Source: Silene conica
Taxonomy: Eukaryota > Streptophyta > Magnoliopsida > Caryophyllales > Caryophyllaceae
DNA length: 64,000 bases
Direction of reading: 5' to 3'
Assembly: GCA_029255685.2 (NCBI GenBank)
Contig: CM055319.2
Location: forward strand, 9,844,747 to 9,908,746
Below the pieces are notes generated by a model. The model was not told where the DNA came from, did no database searches, and saw only the letters and a program-made list of their open reading frames with translations. The translations under genes were made by a program, and so were the position numbers. Of this stretch, positions 44,201 through 53,320 are shown piece by piece (position 1 is the first letter of the stretch; each line of letters starts with the position of its first letter).

Positions 44201-47200
44201 TCTGACCCAGACCAAAGGTAACACTTACTATAAACGGACAATCCAAATCAAAGGTAACATTCCGTATTTGGCCCACAACATTACTAAATTGTCCTTACAC
44301 CCATTTCATATTTACACAAAATGTCATTACATGGCCCACCTACCAACCCAAAATTACATGGCCCACCTATTTTTTTCCCTTTTTAACGTTAAATTTTTCC
44401 ACAATTCCCAATGTTAGCTTTGGCTGGGTCGGAGGGAGTATATATTAGTTCCTCCTTTCATTTTACTTGTCGTCTTATAAAATATCGAAATTTTCTTTTT
44501 ATTTGTCGTTTTAGGGTTTTCCATTATTAAATGTTATCTACATTTCCCACAACAACAATTCCAAAGGTCATTTATTTCAATTAATTATTAGTGGAGCTTT
44601 TCCCATCCATTTCTTAATTCATGTGAAATCTTCTAAATCGATAAATAAAAAATAACGGAAGGAGTATGTATATTTTCTATTCGTCGTGAGGGGATTGGAG
44701 AATTTTTTCCTTTTTTTTTATTTTTGAAGTGTTGTATTTGTAGTAATTTTCTTAGTATAGAGTGGGACGTAAGCAATAAGAAAATATTCCCTCTATTCAA
44801 TTCCATATACACCACTTTCCTTTTACACTCTTGCCAATGCACAAACAACAAACTGTAACGTAAATAACTTTAATTTTAAATTATAAGAAATGTAAAAGTT
44901 TGATATTCTTATTGTACTTATAAAGACGAATCAAACAAAACCCTACATAATTGTATTTTCCCTTATATATAGCAAAGAATCTCGAAGATTCTATTCACTC
45001 ATGAATAGTGTCCAAAAAGTGAATCGTATGTCTAGATATGAATAGAGGGAGTAAAAGAATAGCACTTTATTCATTTTTTTTTTGGAGTGTATTTGTTTAT
45101 TTTGTTACTTTAGTTCAAACCATTGTACATATTTAGTATTTAAAATTAGTCTGTTTTTAACCCATCAATGGAGTAATCAGTAGTCTATACGCCGAGTAAT
45201 CTAATGTGGGAGTCACCAATAGGGATGGCAATGGGTAGGGTCTGGGTAGGGTCCGGCAAGACCCGATCCGACCCGAAATAAAAAACCTTAGACCCATACC
45301 CGACCCAAACCCTAAAGGGTCTGAAATTAATGGACCCATACCCGACCCTAATGGGTCTGGGTCCGGGAAGGGTCTACCCTAGGGTCCAATTTTTCTTAAC
45401 GAGTCATTCAAAAAAATTCTACAAAGTTCGAATTAAATTACAAAGTTTTGATTAAAGTATTACAAAGTCTTGGTTATTTGGATCATTACCCGTACCCGAC
45501 CCTAAATTATAGTATCATTTACCGTACCCAAACTATCATTTTCATCAATTTCCTCGTTATTCTTAATGGTTATTTGGATATGCGTATAATATATTAATGA
45601 TAACTAATAAAGGTCATCTGTTTGTGTGTATTATTTGGGTTATTGACGTTCGTACGAGTGTTTTTTGTTTTTGTTTTTATTTTTTTTAATAAATATAAGG
45701 GTCTAAGGGTCGGGTAGGGTCCCAAGACCAAGACCCGGACCCGACCCGAAGTTTTTATATAAGATCCATACCCGACCCATACCCGAGTGGGTCTCAAAAA
45801 TTCAGACCCATACCCGACCCGTTAGGGTCCGACCCTAAGGGTCTGGGGTGGGTACCCGACCCACTGCCATCCCTAGTCACCAACACGTGGACTCCTCTTT
45901 GTGGGAAAAACAAAAGCAGAATTTACACTTGTCGTTACAGTCTTACAAACAAGAGACGAACGGGGTGTCCTACTTTTTTAACTCCGGGTGTCCTTTCATG
46001 TGTAGAGCAGACAATTACTAAATATTTTTCTATGTTGAAGGACCCCCAGTCATTATAACAGTCGATTCGCCACTACGAGTACATACTAATATAAATAAAT
46101 TCAAACACAACTGTAACCTATAAACCTTATTCTGGAACAATTGAACATACACATTCGCAGGTAATAGATGGGAGAACACTCTGAGAATTAATTAGACTAA
46201 CATACCACTCCAAGGAAGTGAGCAATCAGCACATCGAAATCTCCCTCATTAAGAGATGGAACCAAGTGCTCTATACACCCATTGTCAACCTACAAAGAAG
46301 AAATGAAATTGCAAGATTTGAGAATCGCGTCTTGACTAATTGCATAATCTAGAGAAAGGATTGGAAAAATGTGACATATAATATAACAAGAAATACCGTA
46401 TCCAGATCTTTAACATTGAAAGAGGGATATGGGAAAGATTTCTCAAAGTGGTGAGGGAACAGCTGTAACCATGTATCATCACCCATCATCACCACTCGCT
46501 TTCCATTTTCCACAAGCTGCACACATAACAAACACAGAGATGGAACAGATTGAAAATTGCACTGAAGTAATCCGAACATCAGTACACCATTAGCCGTAGC
46601 ACCGTGCTGATCTCATTTTGCCTAGTATTGTATTAAAGTTAATTATTAACAACTTAATACATAAGGGAGGCTCGGGTGTACGTAATCTTAAGCCCTTCCC
46701 TTGTGCTAGAAGCTCAGTGTGTGCCTTCAAATAACTCAGTAGAAAATTTGCATTGTAAAATGAATTGATAATTTTGTTACTACAGAAACAAGGATCATTG
46801 AGAGCTTAGGGAGCCATTTTACGGCAATACATCATGTTACAAAGCCAAAGATTAACGAGCCTTCCGGCCCAATAGGAATTTGGAAATGGAATAGAAATAA
46901 GAATCAACTGAAGAAGGACAAAAAAACAAAGAGGATTAAACCTGTTGGATAAAGTTATCCTCAGCGATTGCAGGAGCACCAAAACTGTTCCCCACATCGA
47001 CAAATGTTGGTAATCCACCAGTTGTCAATCCCTAAGTAAAAACAAGAAAACAGAACAACAGTGAGCTATAATTGTTTGCGCTCAAGGGGATTCCATCCAG
47101 TAACTAATTTAGCAAAAACAAATGGCAGATGACCCATGCAAACTATGAGAGCACAATGAATCACATGATGAAACACTATTGAACAGATAACACAACCAGC

Positions 47201-48683
47201 AGTGGATCAAGAAAACAAAATAGTGCAAAAATAATATCTGGAGTAGCTTTGAGCATCATAGGAATTTTGTCATTATAGCACAAAAATTGCACTTCCCAAA
47301 CAAAAAATTGGTGTCCCGGGATCTATGCCATATTATTGAAGGTGTGTCCACCTCTGGACACAGCAAGTCAGCAACAGAAGACCTTTACCTTTAAACGTTG
47401 TAAACTTGTTGTAGGTGGATCGGCTATGGCCTTGAAAATTCTAGCTGATGTTCCATTCTCAGCAGCTAATTTTTGTAAAACTGGTAGCTTATCCATCCAT
47501 GGTTTCTTCTCTGCAAGGGAGAAATTGTTGTTTACCTTTGACAGTGCAAGAAAAATGTTGTTGCTAGAACACATAAAGCAAGAAAAAAAAATCAAACTAG
47601 ATGCAAGAAACCAAGGTACTTGTCAAATTAACGTAACTTATGATTTCTACCAATCAAAGCACCAAGTGTGAAGAGTTGGGTAACACAATCAACTGAACTT
47701 ATATGGACAATTTGAAAAGCATATACTCCACATAGACCTGGCAAATTGACCCTACCTTACAAGGCTAAGACACAAATTTCACCTGAAACTCAAAATGAGC
47801 CGGCCTGACCCAATCCGAAATTTGCTGCATCCGAAATTGACCCAATCTAAAACCACCCAATCTGAAATTTACTTGGAGTGACTTGAAATTACCCAAAACA
47901 ACTAAGGGGCAGGTCTAATTCCTATAGGCGTATGAAATTCATAGTAATCATAGAAAATAAATCACTGTTACAGAACGGGCAGCCGTTATTTGGCTATTTC
48001 TCTGTATTGACAATAGAATTACAAATTATTACAAATTTAAATAATCACCAAATGCATCAAGAGTCTAAATTACCGCCTTAAAACACCGTCTGAGTATATT
48101 TAAAATCCTAAACAAATGATTTCATCTGACACATTGGCATTCAACAATTTTCAGCAGATCGTATCCTCTAAATGCTCATCTAACATCCATAGTCAAGAAC
48201 AAATTCACTTCCAGTCAACATAAATTCAGCACAATGCTTACTAATGTGATACGATCAGCACAATTACTCAGATATCATTAAGATAAAACTAACCTGGAAA
48301 AAAGCTACTCGGCGCCACAAAATCGAACCTGAAATTTAAAAATTCAAAATTACACAATCGAAAAACCTAATTTCAAAAATCAAACAACAATGCAAATCAA
48401 TTAACCTAAACGAAGATCACCTAAGCGCGTCGAAAACAACGATAACGAGGCGATCAATAGCCGGCTTAGTCCAGCAAGTTCCATTGCCAGTACCAGTACT
48501 TTGCGAAGAAGATGAAGTTGAAGAGCAAGGAGAGTGCGAAATGTCAGCGCACGTGCTAAAATGGGGGAGTTCAGTACGTGTAAGAAGAAATCCTCGAGTG
48601 AAGAAGAGTATACCGATAATGTGGATTACGAGGATGAAGAAGAATGGCCATATTAATTCGCATTTTGATGCTTTCGATTTCAT
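30967..48683 (-). CDS. PIGO: GPI ethanolamine phosphate transferase 3, PIG-O (20 exons, 961 aa)
   Basis: Exons in gene order: 48683-48421, 48328-48294, 47510-47389, 47031-46942, 46516-46397, 46289-46206, 43005-42928, 36556-36431, 36287-36198, 35671-35636, 35463-35408, 34853-34706, 34344-33903, 33814-33723, 33598-33058, 32714-32579, 32502-32461, 31994-31829, 31734-31651, 31101-30967. All junctions are GT-AG and in phase. The enzyme adds ethanolamine phosphate to the third mannose of GPI in the ER, with PIG-F as partner. Visible: an N-terminal membrane segment, then the alkaline-phosphatase-like catalytic domain with FDALRFDF (Asp85), [10 protein letters not shown] (Thr133/134), MMGDDTW (Asp183/184), DHAGH (239-243) and GDHG (289-292). 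Many hydrophobic segments follow in the C-terminal half ([18 protein letters not shown] near the end). Introns 6 and 7 are bloated by transposons. Length fits plant PIG-O. Confidence 0.93.
35577..35627. repeat. (GAGTTAT)n microsatellite in a PIG-O intron
   Basis: Six to seven tandem copies of ATGAGTT lie in intron 10, only about ten bases from the splice donor of exon 10 at 35636. Confidence 0.9.
36588..36790. mobile_element. Stowaway-like MITE in PIG-O intron 7
   Basis: Left end TACTCCCTCTATCCCAATTTC, right end GGAGGTAGTGGGAGTA; these are inverted with few mismatches and bordered by TA. It is about 200 bp and non-coding, lying 32 bp from the acceptor of exon 8. Confidence 0.75.
37090..37375. 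mobile_element. MITE with TTACT.AGGTAAT ends in PIG-O intron 7
   Basis: CTATTACTTAGGTAATGGAG on the left is inverted relative to CTATTACCTGAGTAATTATT on the right. The interior repeats CCCACCCC-rich sequence twice. Borders are approximate and the superfamily is unknown. The sequence from 37376 to 37895 is AT-rich intron without features. Confidence 0.5.
38025..41210 (+). CDS. RTE LINE polyprotein: AP endonuclease plus reverse transcriptase, 1061 aa, intact
   Basis: The endonuclease domain spans about residues 113-355, with [16 protein letters not shown] (Glu), GGDLNGHVG (Asp/Asn), SQIDFLLVR (Asp) and TQHRLVVLD (His), the landmarks of APE-type nucleases. The reverse transcriptase runs about 560-870: [56 protein letters not shown] and the catalytic FADDIVLI near residue 806. 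The C-terminal part carries the RTE-typical [22 protein letters not shown] and RLRWFGHV motifs. It nicks target DNA and primes reverse transcription there. The first ATG is taken; the real start could be slightly downstream. The first ~95 residues contain a tandem duplication (RPGCS.K..RV.RSSP). The frame has no stop or shift, so the element may be active or recently so. Confidence 0.95.
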   Translation: MDMNQNLDIVGASPQKRRAALLRPGCSDKFVRVARSSPGSDAPSLHLGVVSNMQGCATFSRPGCSEKYARVVRSSPESGAPPRSMGVVTNGFGSRKHGQERVKKAGHNYRKGIRLRFGTWNVGSLTGRLAEVGEVMKRRRVHIMCVQETKWVGDKARVIAPWGHKLWYTGKEKSRNGVGIVIVKEYIDDVVEVSRKSDRIMSIKLVVGDEVLTVISAYAPQVGLDASCRRAFWEDLEEVVERVPIGEKLIIGGDLNGHVGTSRVGFEGIHGGFGFGERNEAGSDILDFALAYDLGIMNTWFEKRHSHLVTYRSGGNASQIDFLLVRNVWRKDYTDCKVIPGESTATQHRLVVLDFRGRKDFRKRKVIGEARIKWWKLQGENQQAFVDKVGGNNFWSDCKEQDVDASWDKLELVVKDVAKEVLGESKGNRPSSKDTSWWNDDVRQAIKTKRECYKVLGKCRSDENLTKYKEANRAAKKAVRDARAKVNQEVYARLDSREGEKDIYKLARIRDRKTKDIGRVRCVKDMNDKVLVQDNDIKARWSSYFDTLFNGPREQGFGDVQVTPSMVNREFVRRIQKSEVRKALRKMRSKKAEGPDGIPIEVWRCLGEKGIEWLTLLFNKIWRGNKMPSAWRSTLVPLYKNKGDVQECSNYRGIKLMSHTMKLWERIIEQRLRKCVDISENQFGFMPGRSTMDAIFIMRQLMEHHQERKKDLHMVFIDLEKAYDRVPREILWWALARKGVSKKYIDLIKDMYEGASTSVRTNVGRTEEFPITIGVHQGSALSPFLFAIVMDELTRDIQDEIPWCMMFADDIVLIDETKEGVERKLELWRHTLETRGFRLSRSKTEYVRCQFAGPRSTAVGSIIFDGKVVEGSDSFRYLGSIIQKDGDVDGDVAHRIKAGWMKWKSATGFLCDKGMPQRLKGKFYRTAIRPALLYGSECWAVKQCHIHKMSVAEMRMLRWMCGHTRKDRLRNEVIREKVKVAPIEDKMMENRLRWFGHVRRRPMDAPVRRLETWGAETVARGRGRPKQTWRRVIEHDMRFLGLQEGMVMERALWRDMIHVDF
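41237..41281 (+). repeat. A45 homopolymer in the LINE 3' UTR
   Basis: An uninterrupted run of 45 A starts 26 bp after the LINE stop codon, with 311 bp of element still to follow. Length may be affected by sequencing of homopolymers. Confidence 0.9.
41612..42927. other. Rest of PIG-O intron 7
   Basis: These 1.3 kb are AT-rich intron sequence with no convincing ORF. A GC-richer patch at 42000-42150 (ACCGAGATT repeats: GATATCACCCGAG, TCACCGAGATTC, CGATACCGAGATT) could be a repeat remnant. Confidence 0.4.
43722..43812. mobile_element. Short hairpin MITE, related to the one at 7117-7190
   Basis: TACTCCCCCCATTCCAATC followed by ATTTGTTTAC is inverted relative to GTAAACAAATGATGACAAG, with GAAGTAA at the right border. 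About 90 bp, foldable into one hairpin. Confidence 0.6.
44194..44440. mobile_element. Stowaway-like MITE 1 of the intron 6 cluster
   Basis: TACACCCTCTGACCCAGAC with CAAAGGTAACA is inverted relative to TGTTAGCTTTGGCTGGGTC and GGAGGGAGTA. TA borders. Its interior (ATGTCATTACATGGCCCACC) is shared with 23238-23493. Confidence 0.75.
44447..44668. mobile_element. Stowaway-like MITE 2 of the intron 6 cluster
   Basis: TAGTTCCTCCTTTCATTTTA with CTTGTCG is inverted relative to CGATAAATAAAAAATAACGG and AAGGAGTA. It begins only a few bases after MITE 1. Confidence 0.65.
44787..45052. mobile_element. Stowaway-like MITE 3 of the intron 6 cluster
   Basis: TATTCCCTCTATTCAATTCC on the left is inverted relative to GATATGAATAGAGGGAGTA on the right, with TA at both borders, as expected of Tc1/mariner MITEs. 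Confidence 0.8.
45220..45875. mobile_element. hAT-type MITE, 656 bp, GGGTCGGGT-rich, in the intron 6 cluster
   Basis: The ends are TAGGGATGGCAATGGGT and its imperfect inverse ACCCACTGCCATCCCTA. A perfect 8-bp duplication GTCACCAA lies at 45212-45219 and 45876-45883. The interior is repeats of ACCCGACCC and GGGTCTGGG, able to fold back. The organisation resembles the GGTTCGG-rich hAT MITE at 5695-6269. Confidence 0.9.
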
Positions 48684-48960
48684 TGTTGTTGTTCTAGTTT
48701 TGTTTGTGTTCGATTGTCCAAACTTCTACCAAATCCCATACATCATTTTTCTAATGGAATCTATCCAGACTGCATTGATTTAAGCTATACCTTTAAGTTG
48801 AAACAGGTCATAACACTACTTTTGTAGGTAGCGAGTTCATCGGTCTCCAAAAATAATACAATCTCCGATTTTTTATCATGTTCCCCTTTTCGTTTTGATC
48901 TAATAACATTGATGTTTCCTCTTTTCTCTTTTGAACAACTTTGTGGGGTCCAAAATCAAT
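48684..48960 (-). promoter_or_regulatory. Upstream region of PIG-O
   Basis: The space between the PIG-O ATG and the end of the neighbouring copia fragment is less than 300 bp. It is AT-rich with no gene. Specific promoter elements cannot be assigned. Confidence 0.4.
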
Positions 48961-48984
48961 TTATAGGGGTAATGGGTATTGTGT

Positions 48985-49683
48985 AGTCCAAATTAATTTC
49001 CTTATTTCTTGGGTTAAAATCAAAAGGGAACAACATAAGAAATCGGAAAGAGTATGTCTTCTCTATCTGCCTCGACCATACCATTGTATCGGTCTGGAGG
49101 ATAAACGACTCTATCCGTCCTCCTAGGCTCCTGAGTAATGAGATTCGCATAAGTGGAAGGAACATCCTCCTCCATTACTTGTTTGGTTATTGAAAGTCTT
49201 ACTACATTGTTTGTTCGAGATAAACTCTTTCTCCAACAACTTCGCACTTGCCGCAACAAAAATCCGGTGTTCGGTAGGCGAATAAAAGTAGTGACCACAA
49301 ATTCCTTTCGGATAACCTACAAAGTAAGTCTTGCCCGATCGCGGGCCTAGCTTGTCTTCGTGTCTCCACTTAACATATGCTTCACGGCCTCAAACCCAAA
49401 TAAAGGACAAGTCTGGAACCTTTCCTTTCCATATCTCAAATAGAGTCTTGTCTGTGGCTTTAATCGGACTTCGATTTAGGATTAAAGCTGATCATTGAAG
49501 AGCAAATCCCCAAAATGAATCTGGTACAACCGTGTGACTCATCATGGATCGAACCATATCTAATAAAGTTTGATTTCTCCGTTCGGACACACCATCAATT
49601 GCGGTGTTCCAGGAGGAGTTAACTGTGATACAATACCACAGTCTTTTAGGTGTTGATCAAACTCAATCGGAAGTATTCGTCAC
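48985..49683 (-). pseudogene. Ty1/copia pol fragment, downstream half (integrase C-terminal part)
   Basis: Minus-strand frames give FDQHLKDCGIVSQLTPPGTP, GVSERRNQTLLDMVRSMM, PDSFWGFAL, LNRSPIKATDKTLFEIWKG, then GKTYFVGYPKG and ITQEPRRTDRVVYPPDRY. These are the order and motifs of a copia integrase with the E of the catalytic triad region and its C-terminal tail. Stops (for example after FALQ) and shifts show it is dead. It continues the piece at 51249-52162; a solo LTR separates the two. No reverse transcriptase follows to the left. Confidence 0.85.
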
Positions 49684-51248
49684 TGACACGCCCTAAACGT
49701 CGCAATTAATTAAAAGACGCGCAAATTATCAATTTATATACCACAAAACATGTTAATTATACTAATTATAAAACGATTATAGCAACAAGTAAAGGGGTCG
49801 AACCCAAGAGAATGAGGGTTTTGCTAATGGTTTCTAAAGATGCAAATAGAACAATTAAGACTAACTAATGACAAGAATGTAAAAGTGGGGGTTTTGGGGT
49901 TGATTGAGAATGCAAACAAAAGCAATAAAATTCAAATAAGAGTGTCAAACAAGTAACAAGTAAACAAGTATTAGGATAAAGATAATCAAGTTTAACAAAT
50001 ACTTAACCCAACTCAATAAAGTGAGACACTTTAGTTAATAAAACCTCTTAATCAATCATTAGACTATAATTATTGTCCTATTAGTGAGATAGAATCTCCA
50101 AATTCCCTTAATAGAGGCCAACAAGGAAATCACACTTAGCAATTGACCCAACTCATTAATTTCTCCTAGTGGAAATCACACACATAAGATAGATAACAAG
50201 AAGATAAAGCAATAGGAATCTAATAGGTGCAATTGCTCACAAGGAAATCACACTTAATGAGTAATCACAAATTAATCTCTCTAATGTCAATTAAATCAAG
50301 AAGAAATCACATTCATTAATTCAATGACAAGTTGTTGCAAAATGGGTTCACAAGGAAACACACTTAATAAACCCAACAACAATAAATTAAGGAAATTTGT
50401 GAGATTTAAACAACAAGGAAATCACGCTTAGTTGTCTTAATCAGACAAAATTCCAAAATCATAACAATAAATACAAGAGATTAATAACAATAACGAAAAT
50501 TAAGGAAAGATTAGAGTATATTACAACCAAAGATTACACCTTTGAGTTGGATTAAGAGAAGGAGATTAACTCTCCATTCTAGATCTAAAACCCAATTAAA
50601 AAGATAATCCCCAAATTACAAGCTTAATTCTTTACTATGAGATGGTAAGGGATGTAATGAGATGAGATGAAAACCTAATGTAATCACCTCCTTATAGCCT
50701 AAACCTAATTGGGGTAATGGGCCTCCAAACACAAGGTTAAAGCAATTTGGCGAAACAGGGCAGCAGTGAATCGGTACGGTGCCATTTTTGGAAATGAGAA
50801 AACCGCACGGTGCGGTTTTGCTACTGGACAGCAATTTTCCAAAAGCCATATCTCCCTCGATAGTTGGCCAAATGAGGCGTGTGACCTATCGTTGGAAAGC
50901 TAAGAACATAAGCTTTCACCTCCACTTGGCCTTGCATTGATTGGAGCTCTAGAACTCAAGATATACCCATTTGAAGTTGATCCTTATGCAACCACAACTT
51001 CAATTCTTCAATTGCTTCATACTTCCAATTTCTCATGTCTTAGGTAGTCTTCTTTCATGCTTGTATATGTTTTGCACCATGCTAACTTCAAGACATGCCC
51101 TTGCTTCCGATAATTGCACAAAATTCCATTACTAACCCCGATACTTGGAAATTGGTAATAATGACGTAAATCATGTAAAACCGCATCTCAATGTCGCTTT
51201 ATTGTACTTAAAATATGCTAAATAGATAGTAGAAATATGAGCTTATCA
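49684..51248 (-). mobile_element. Solo LTR (1565 bp) inside the copia integrase
   Basis: It starts TGACACGCCC and ends GCTTATCA on the plus strand, i.e. TGATAAGC...GGGCGTGTCA on the minus strand. The 5-bp flanks GTCAC and TTCAC match at four of five. Integrase reading resumes on both sides at the same codon region (RGDEY/RGGEY). There is no internal domain, so it arose by LTR-LTR recombination. The end with TCATTCTCTTGGGTTCGACC (minus strand) resembles LTRs of Athila/Tat gypsy elements. An ACAAGGAAATCACACTTA motif recurs at about 50121, 50239, 50348 and 50411. Confidence 0.75.
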
Positions 51249-52162
51249 TTCACCACGATATGATCAAAGTGTTTTTATCTTCTTATCCAATCGGTTCGTA
51301 ACCTTGTTTTGGAATTCCTTGAACTTTTCGAAGGATTGACTCTTATGTTTCATTAAGAAGACATACTCGTATCTACTCATATCAATCGTATAAGGGATAA
51401 AGTATTCATAGTCGTCTCTACCTGTGATAAACATAGGACCACACGCATTAGTATGTATGAGTCCTAGAAGGTCATTAGCTCGCATTCCAATGCCTTTAAA
51501 GGAAATACGAGTCATCCTTCTGATGAGACATAATTCACACGTAGCAGATGATTCATAATCAAATTGTGAAATCGTCTCATTTTTAATAATTTTTTTACGC
51601 GTTTCTCATTTATGTGTCTCATGCGGCAATGCCATAGATAAGTCTAATATTTGTAACCTACCTTAAGCCTTTTTATTATTCACATGATAAATATCAGTCG
51701 TTTGATCTAAAACAATATAATAAATGTCATTTATGGAAACTGTTTTACCATAAATCATAGTATTTAATGAGAAAGTTTGACAATTTTTCTTAATGTTAAA
51801 GTCGAATCCTTCCATGTCTAACATGGATACTGACACAATGTTTTTAGATAACGACATAACGAAATAACAGTTATTTAAGTACAATACAAATCAAATAGAG
51901 AGTCTAAGTACATAAGTTCTAACAGAAACAACAGCAACTATTGCTTCATTCTCAACTCGCAGGTCTATCTCACCTTTAGTTAGACGTCGCACGTCCCTTA
52001 TGCCCTTCAAATGATTACACAAATGAGAACCACAACCAGTATCAAATACTCAAGTCGCAGAACTAGCGTGATTTATTTCAATCATGTAAATAAAAGAACT
52101 TATACATGTGGGCGGCACACGTCCAACTTTAATATCCTCAAGGTACTTGAGGCAGTTCCTCC
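51249..52162 (-). pseudogene. Ty1/copia pol fragment, upstream half (protease to integrase start)
   Basis: On the minus strand the protease motif VFDTGCGSHLCNHL (near 52050, with TGA in place of the usual Trp codon before it) is followed by KGIRDVRRLTKGEIDLRVEN. Then come LNNCYFVMSLSKNIVSVSML, the pre-integrase region, and the integrase start with LIHTNACGPM (first D region, here Asn) and FIPYTIDMSRYEYVFLMKHK. It is broken by stops and cut on the right by the Tekay-like LTR at 52163. Frame continues into 49683 once the solo LTR is removed. Confidence 0.85.
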
Positions 52163-53307
52163 CGTAACACCCTTATAGTCCAAGGCCAGTCAAACAGGAC
52201 CATCGGACCATGAAGACGTCACCATCTCAGTTTCCTAAGGTACAATATGAGATAAACAAATCCAACACTTTATAAAAAATATACTGAAAGTACTGTGAAA
52301 CAAAGTAAGAACAATTATATGCCAAAACTATAACAAAAGTAGCTATAGTCTATGCGGAAGCTATGACACGAGACTCTACAAACTGGTGATCCCTCCTCCC
52401 AAGCCAGCAATCAAGACTCATCTGTATACCTGAGACTCTGCTCACCATTACCTGGATCATCATAGTAAACAACATCATGTGTCAGCAACTATACAATAAG
52501 ACGGATACGCGTCAATATAAATAATTCACAATATTCACTGTAATATCATTCCACCAACTAATCTATCGTGGTGACCTTTAGTCCCACACCAATCTCCCCA
52601 CTTTCCGCAGCAAGGGGTACCTAGACTATAAATGTGCACATCCTCCCCGTGACGTGTCCCACGAGGAGCGATCATAGGAGTGGGATCCGTTCCCCGCAAC
52701 GGTCCCACGCGTTACCATTGGCATCTCATACATCATACTATACATGGTAATACAATCATAATACAGTATCGTTACAACATAATCATACAATACTGAGTAG
52801 AGAAACCCTACCTCAAATTGAACAGCTAGCAAAACAATCGAAACTTTCTACCAACGCTCCTCTACGAATCCTCCTCCTAGGGATTACACAATTCTCAATT
52901 ACTTACTGAATAACCATAACTATGATGTAAAAATGGTAGATATACACTTGCTTGGTGATATACGGACTAGGCAGATGATCGGCGCGACTAGAGTTGCTAC
53001 CAAACTTGAAGGATTAGAAAATGGGGAAAAGGAGATGAGATGATTAGGGTTATGCTTAACTTCTGGTTAGGGTTAAAATGTTTTATTAACCTCATATTAA
53101 TATTTACAATAACCGTGGTTGACGACTGGAAAAGAAACACTCGACCGAGTGCGGCCTACTCGGCCGAGTACCACCTACTCGGCCGAGTTGAGTCGTAACT
53201 CAGCTACTGACATAGAAGGGCTCGACCGAGTATCATATACTCGGCCGAGTGTGATCTACTCGGCCGAGTTGGTTCACAACTCAGCTTCTCTAACTTGGGG
53301 TGTTACA
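52163..53307 (-). mobile_element. 3' LTR of a second leftward Tekay/Del-like gypsy element
   Basis: On the minus strand it starts TGTAACACCCC directly after a polypurine tract and ends AAGGGTGTTACG (the last base differs from the expected A). Length 1145 bp. The palindrome ACTCGGCCGAGT and variants are clustered at 53140-53275. The start is similar to that of the LTR at 1272-4277 (TGTAACAGCCC). Confidence 0.8.
53140..53275. repeat. Cluster of ACTCGGCCGAGT palindromes
   Basis: Six CTCGNCCGAG palindromes occur in 135 bp, in two repeated groups (each CTCGACCGAGT, then two CTCGGCCGAGT). They sit near the transcription-start side of the LTR. Confidence 0.9.
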
Positions 53308-53320
53308 ATCTTCCCCACTT
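53308..53320 (-). promoter_or_regulatory. Polypurine tract of the second Tekay-like element
   Basis: Minus-strand AAGTGGGGAAGAT lies immediately upstream of the 3' LTR start, the plus-strand priming site. Confidence 0.8.

Larger units (their letters stand above)
43950..46075. mobile_element. hAT-type element in PIG-O intron 6, carrying four nested MITEs
   Basis: The left end CAGTGACAGATTC and right end GATTCGCCACTA are imperfect inverted repeats. The 8-bp flanks GGAGTACA (43942-43949) and CGAGTACA (46076-46083) match at seven of eight bases, as expected of hAT. No transposase remains. The core of the element is taken over by MITEs at 44194-44440, 44447-44668, 44787-45052 and 45220-45875. The right end lies about 130 bp from exon 6. 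Confidence 0.75.

Noticed and set aside
47336-47671. 111-aa plus-strand frame over PIG-O exon 3
   Set aside because: It is the complement of an exon carrying the catalytic PPTTS motif; the plus-strand product has no known motif.
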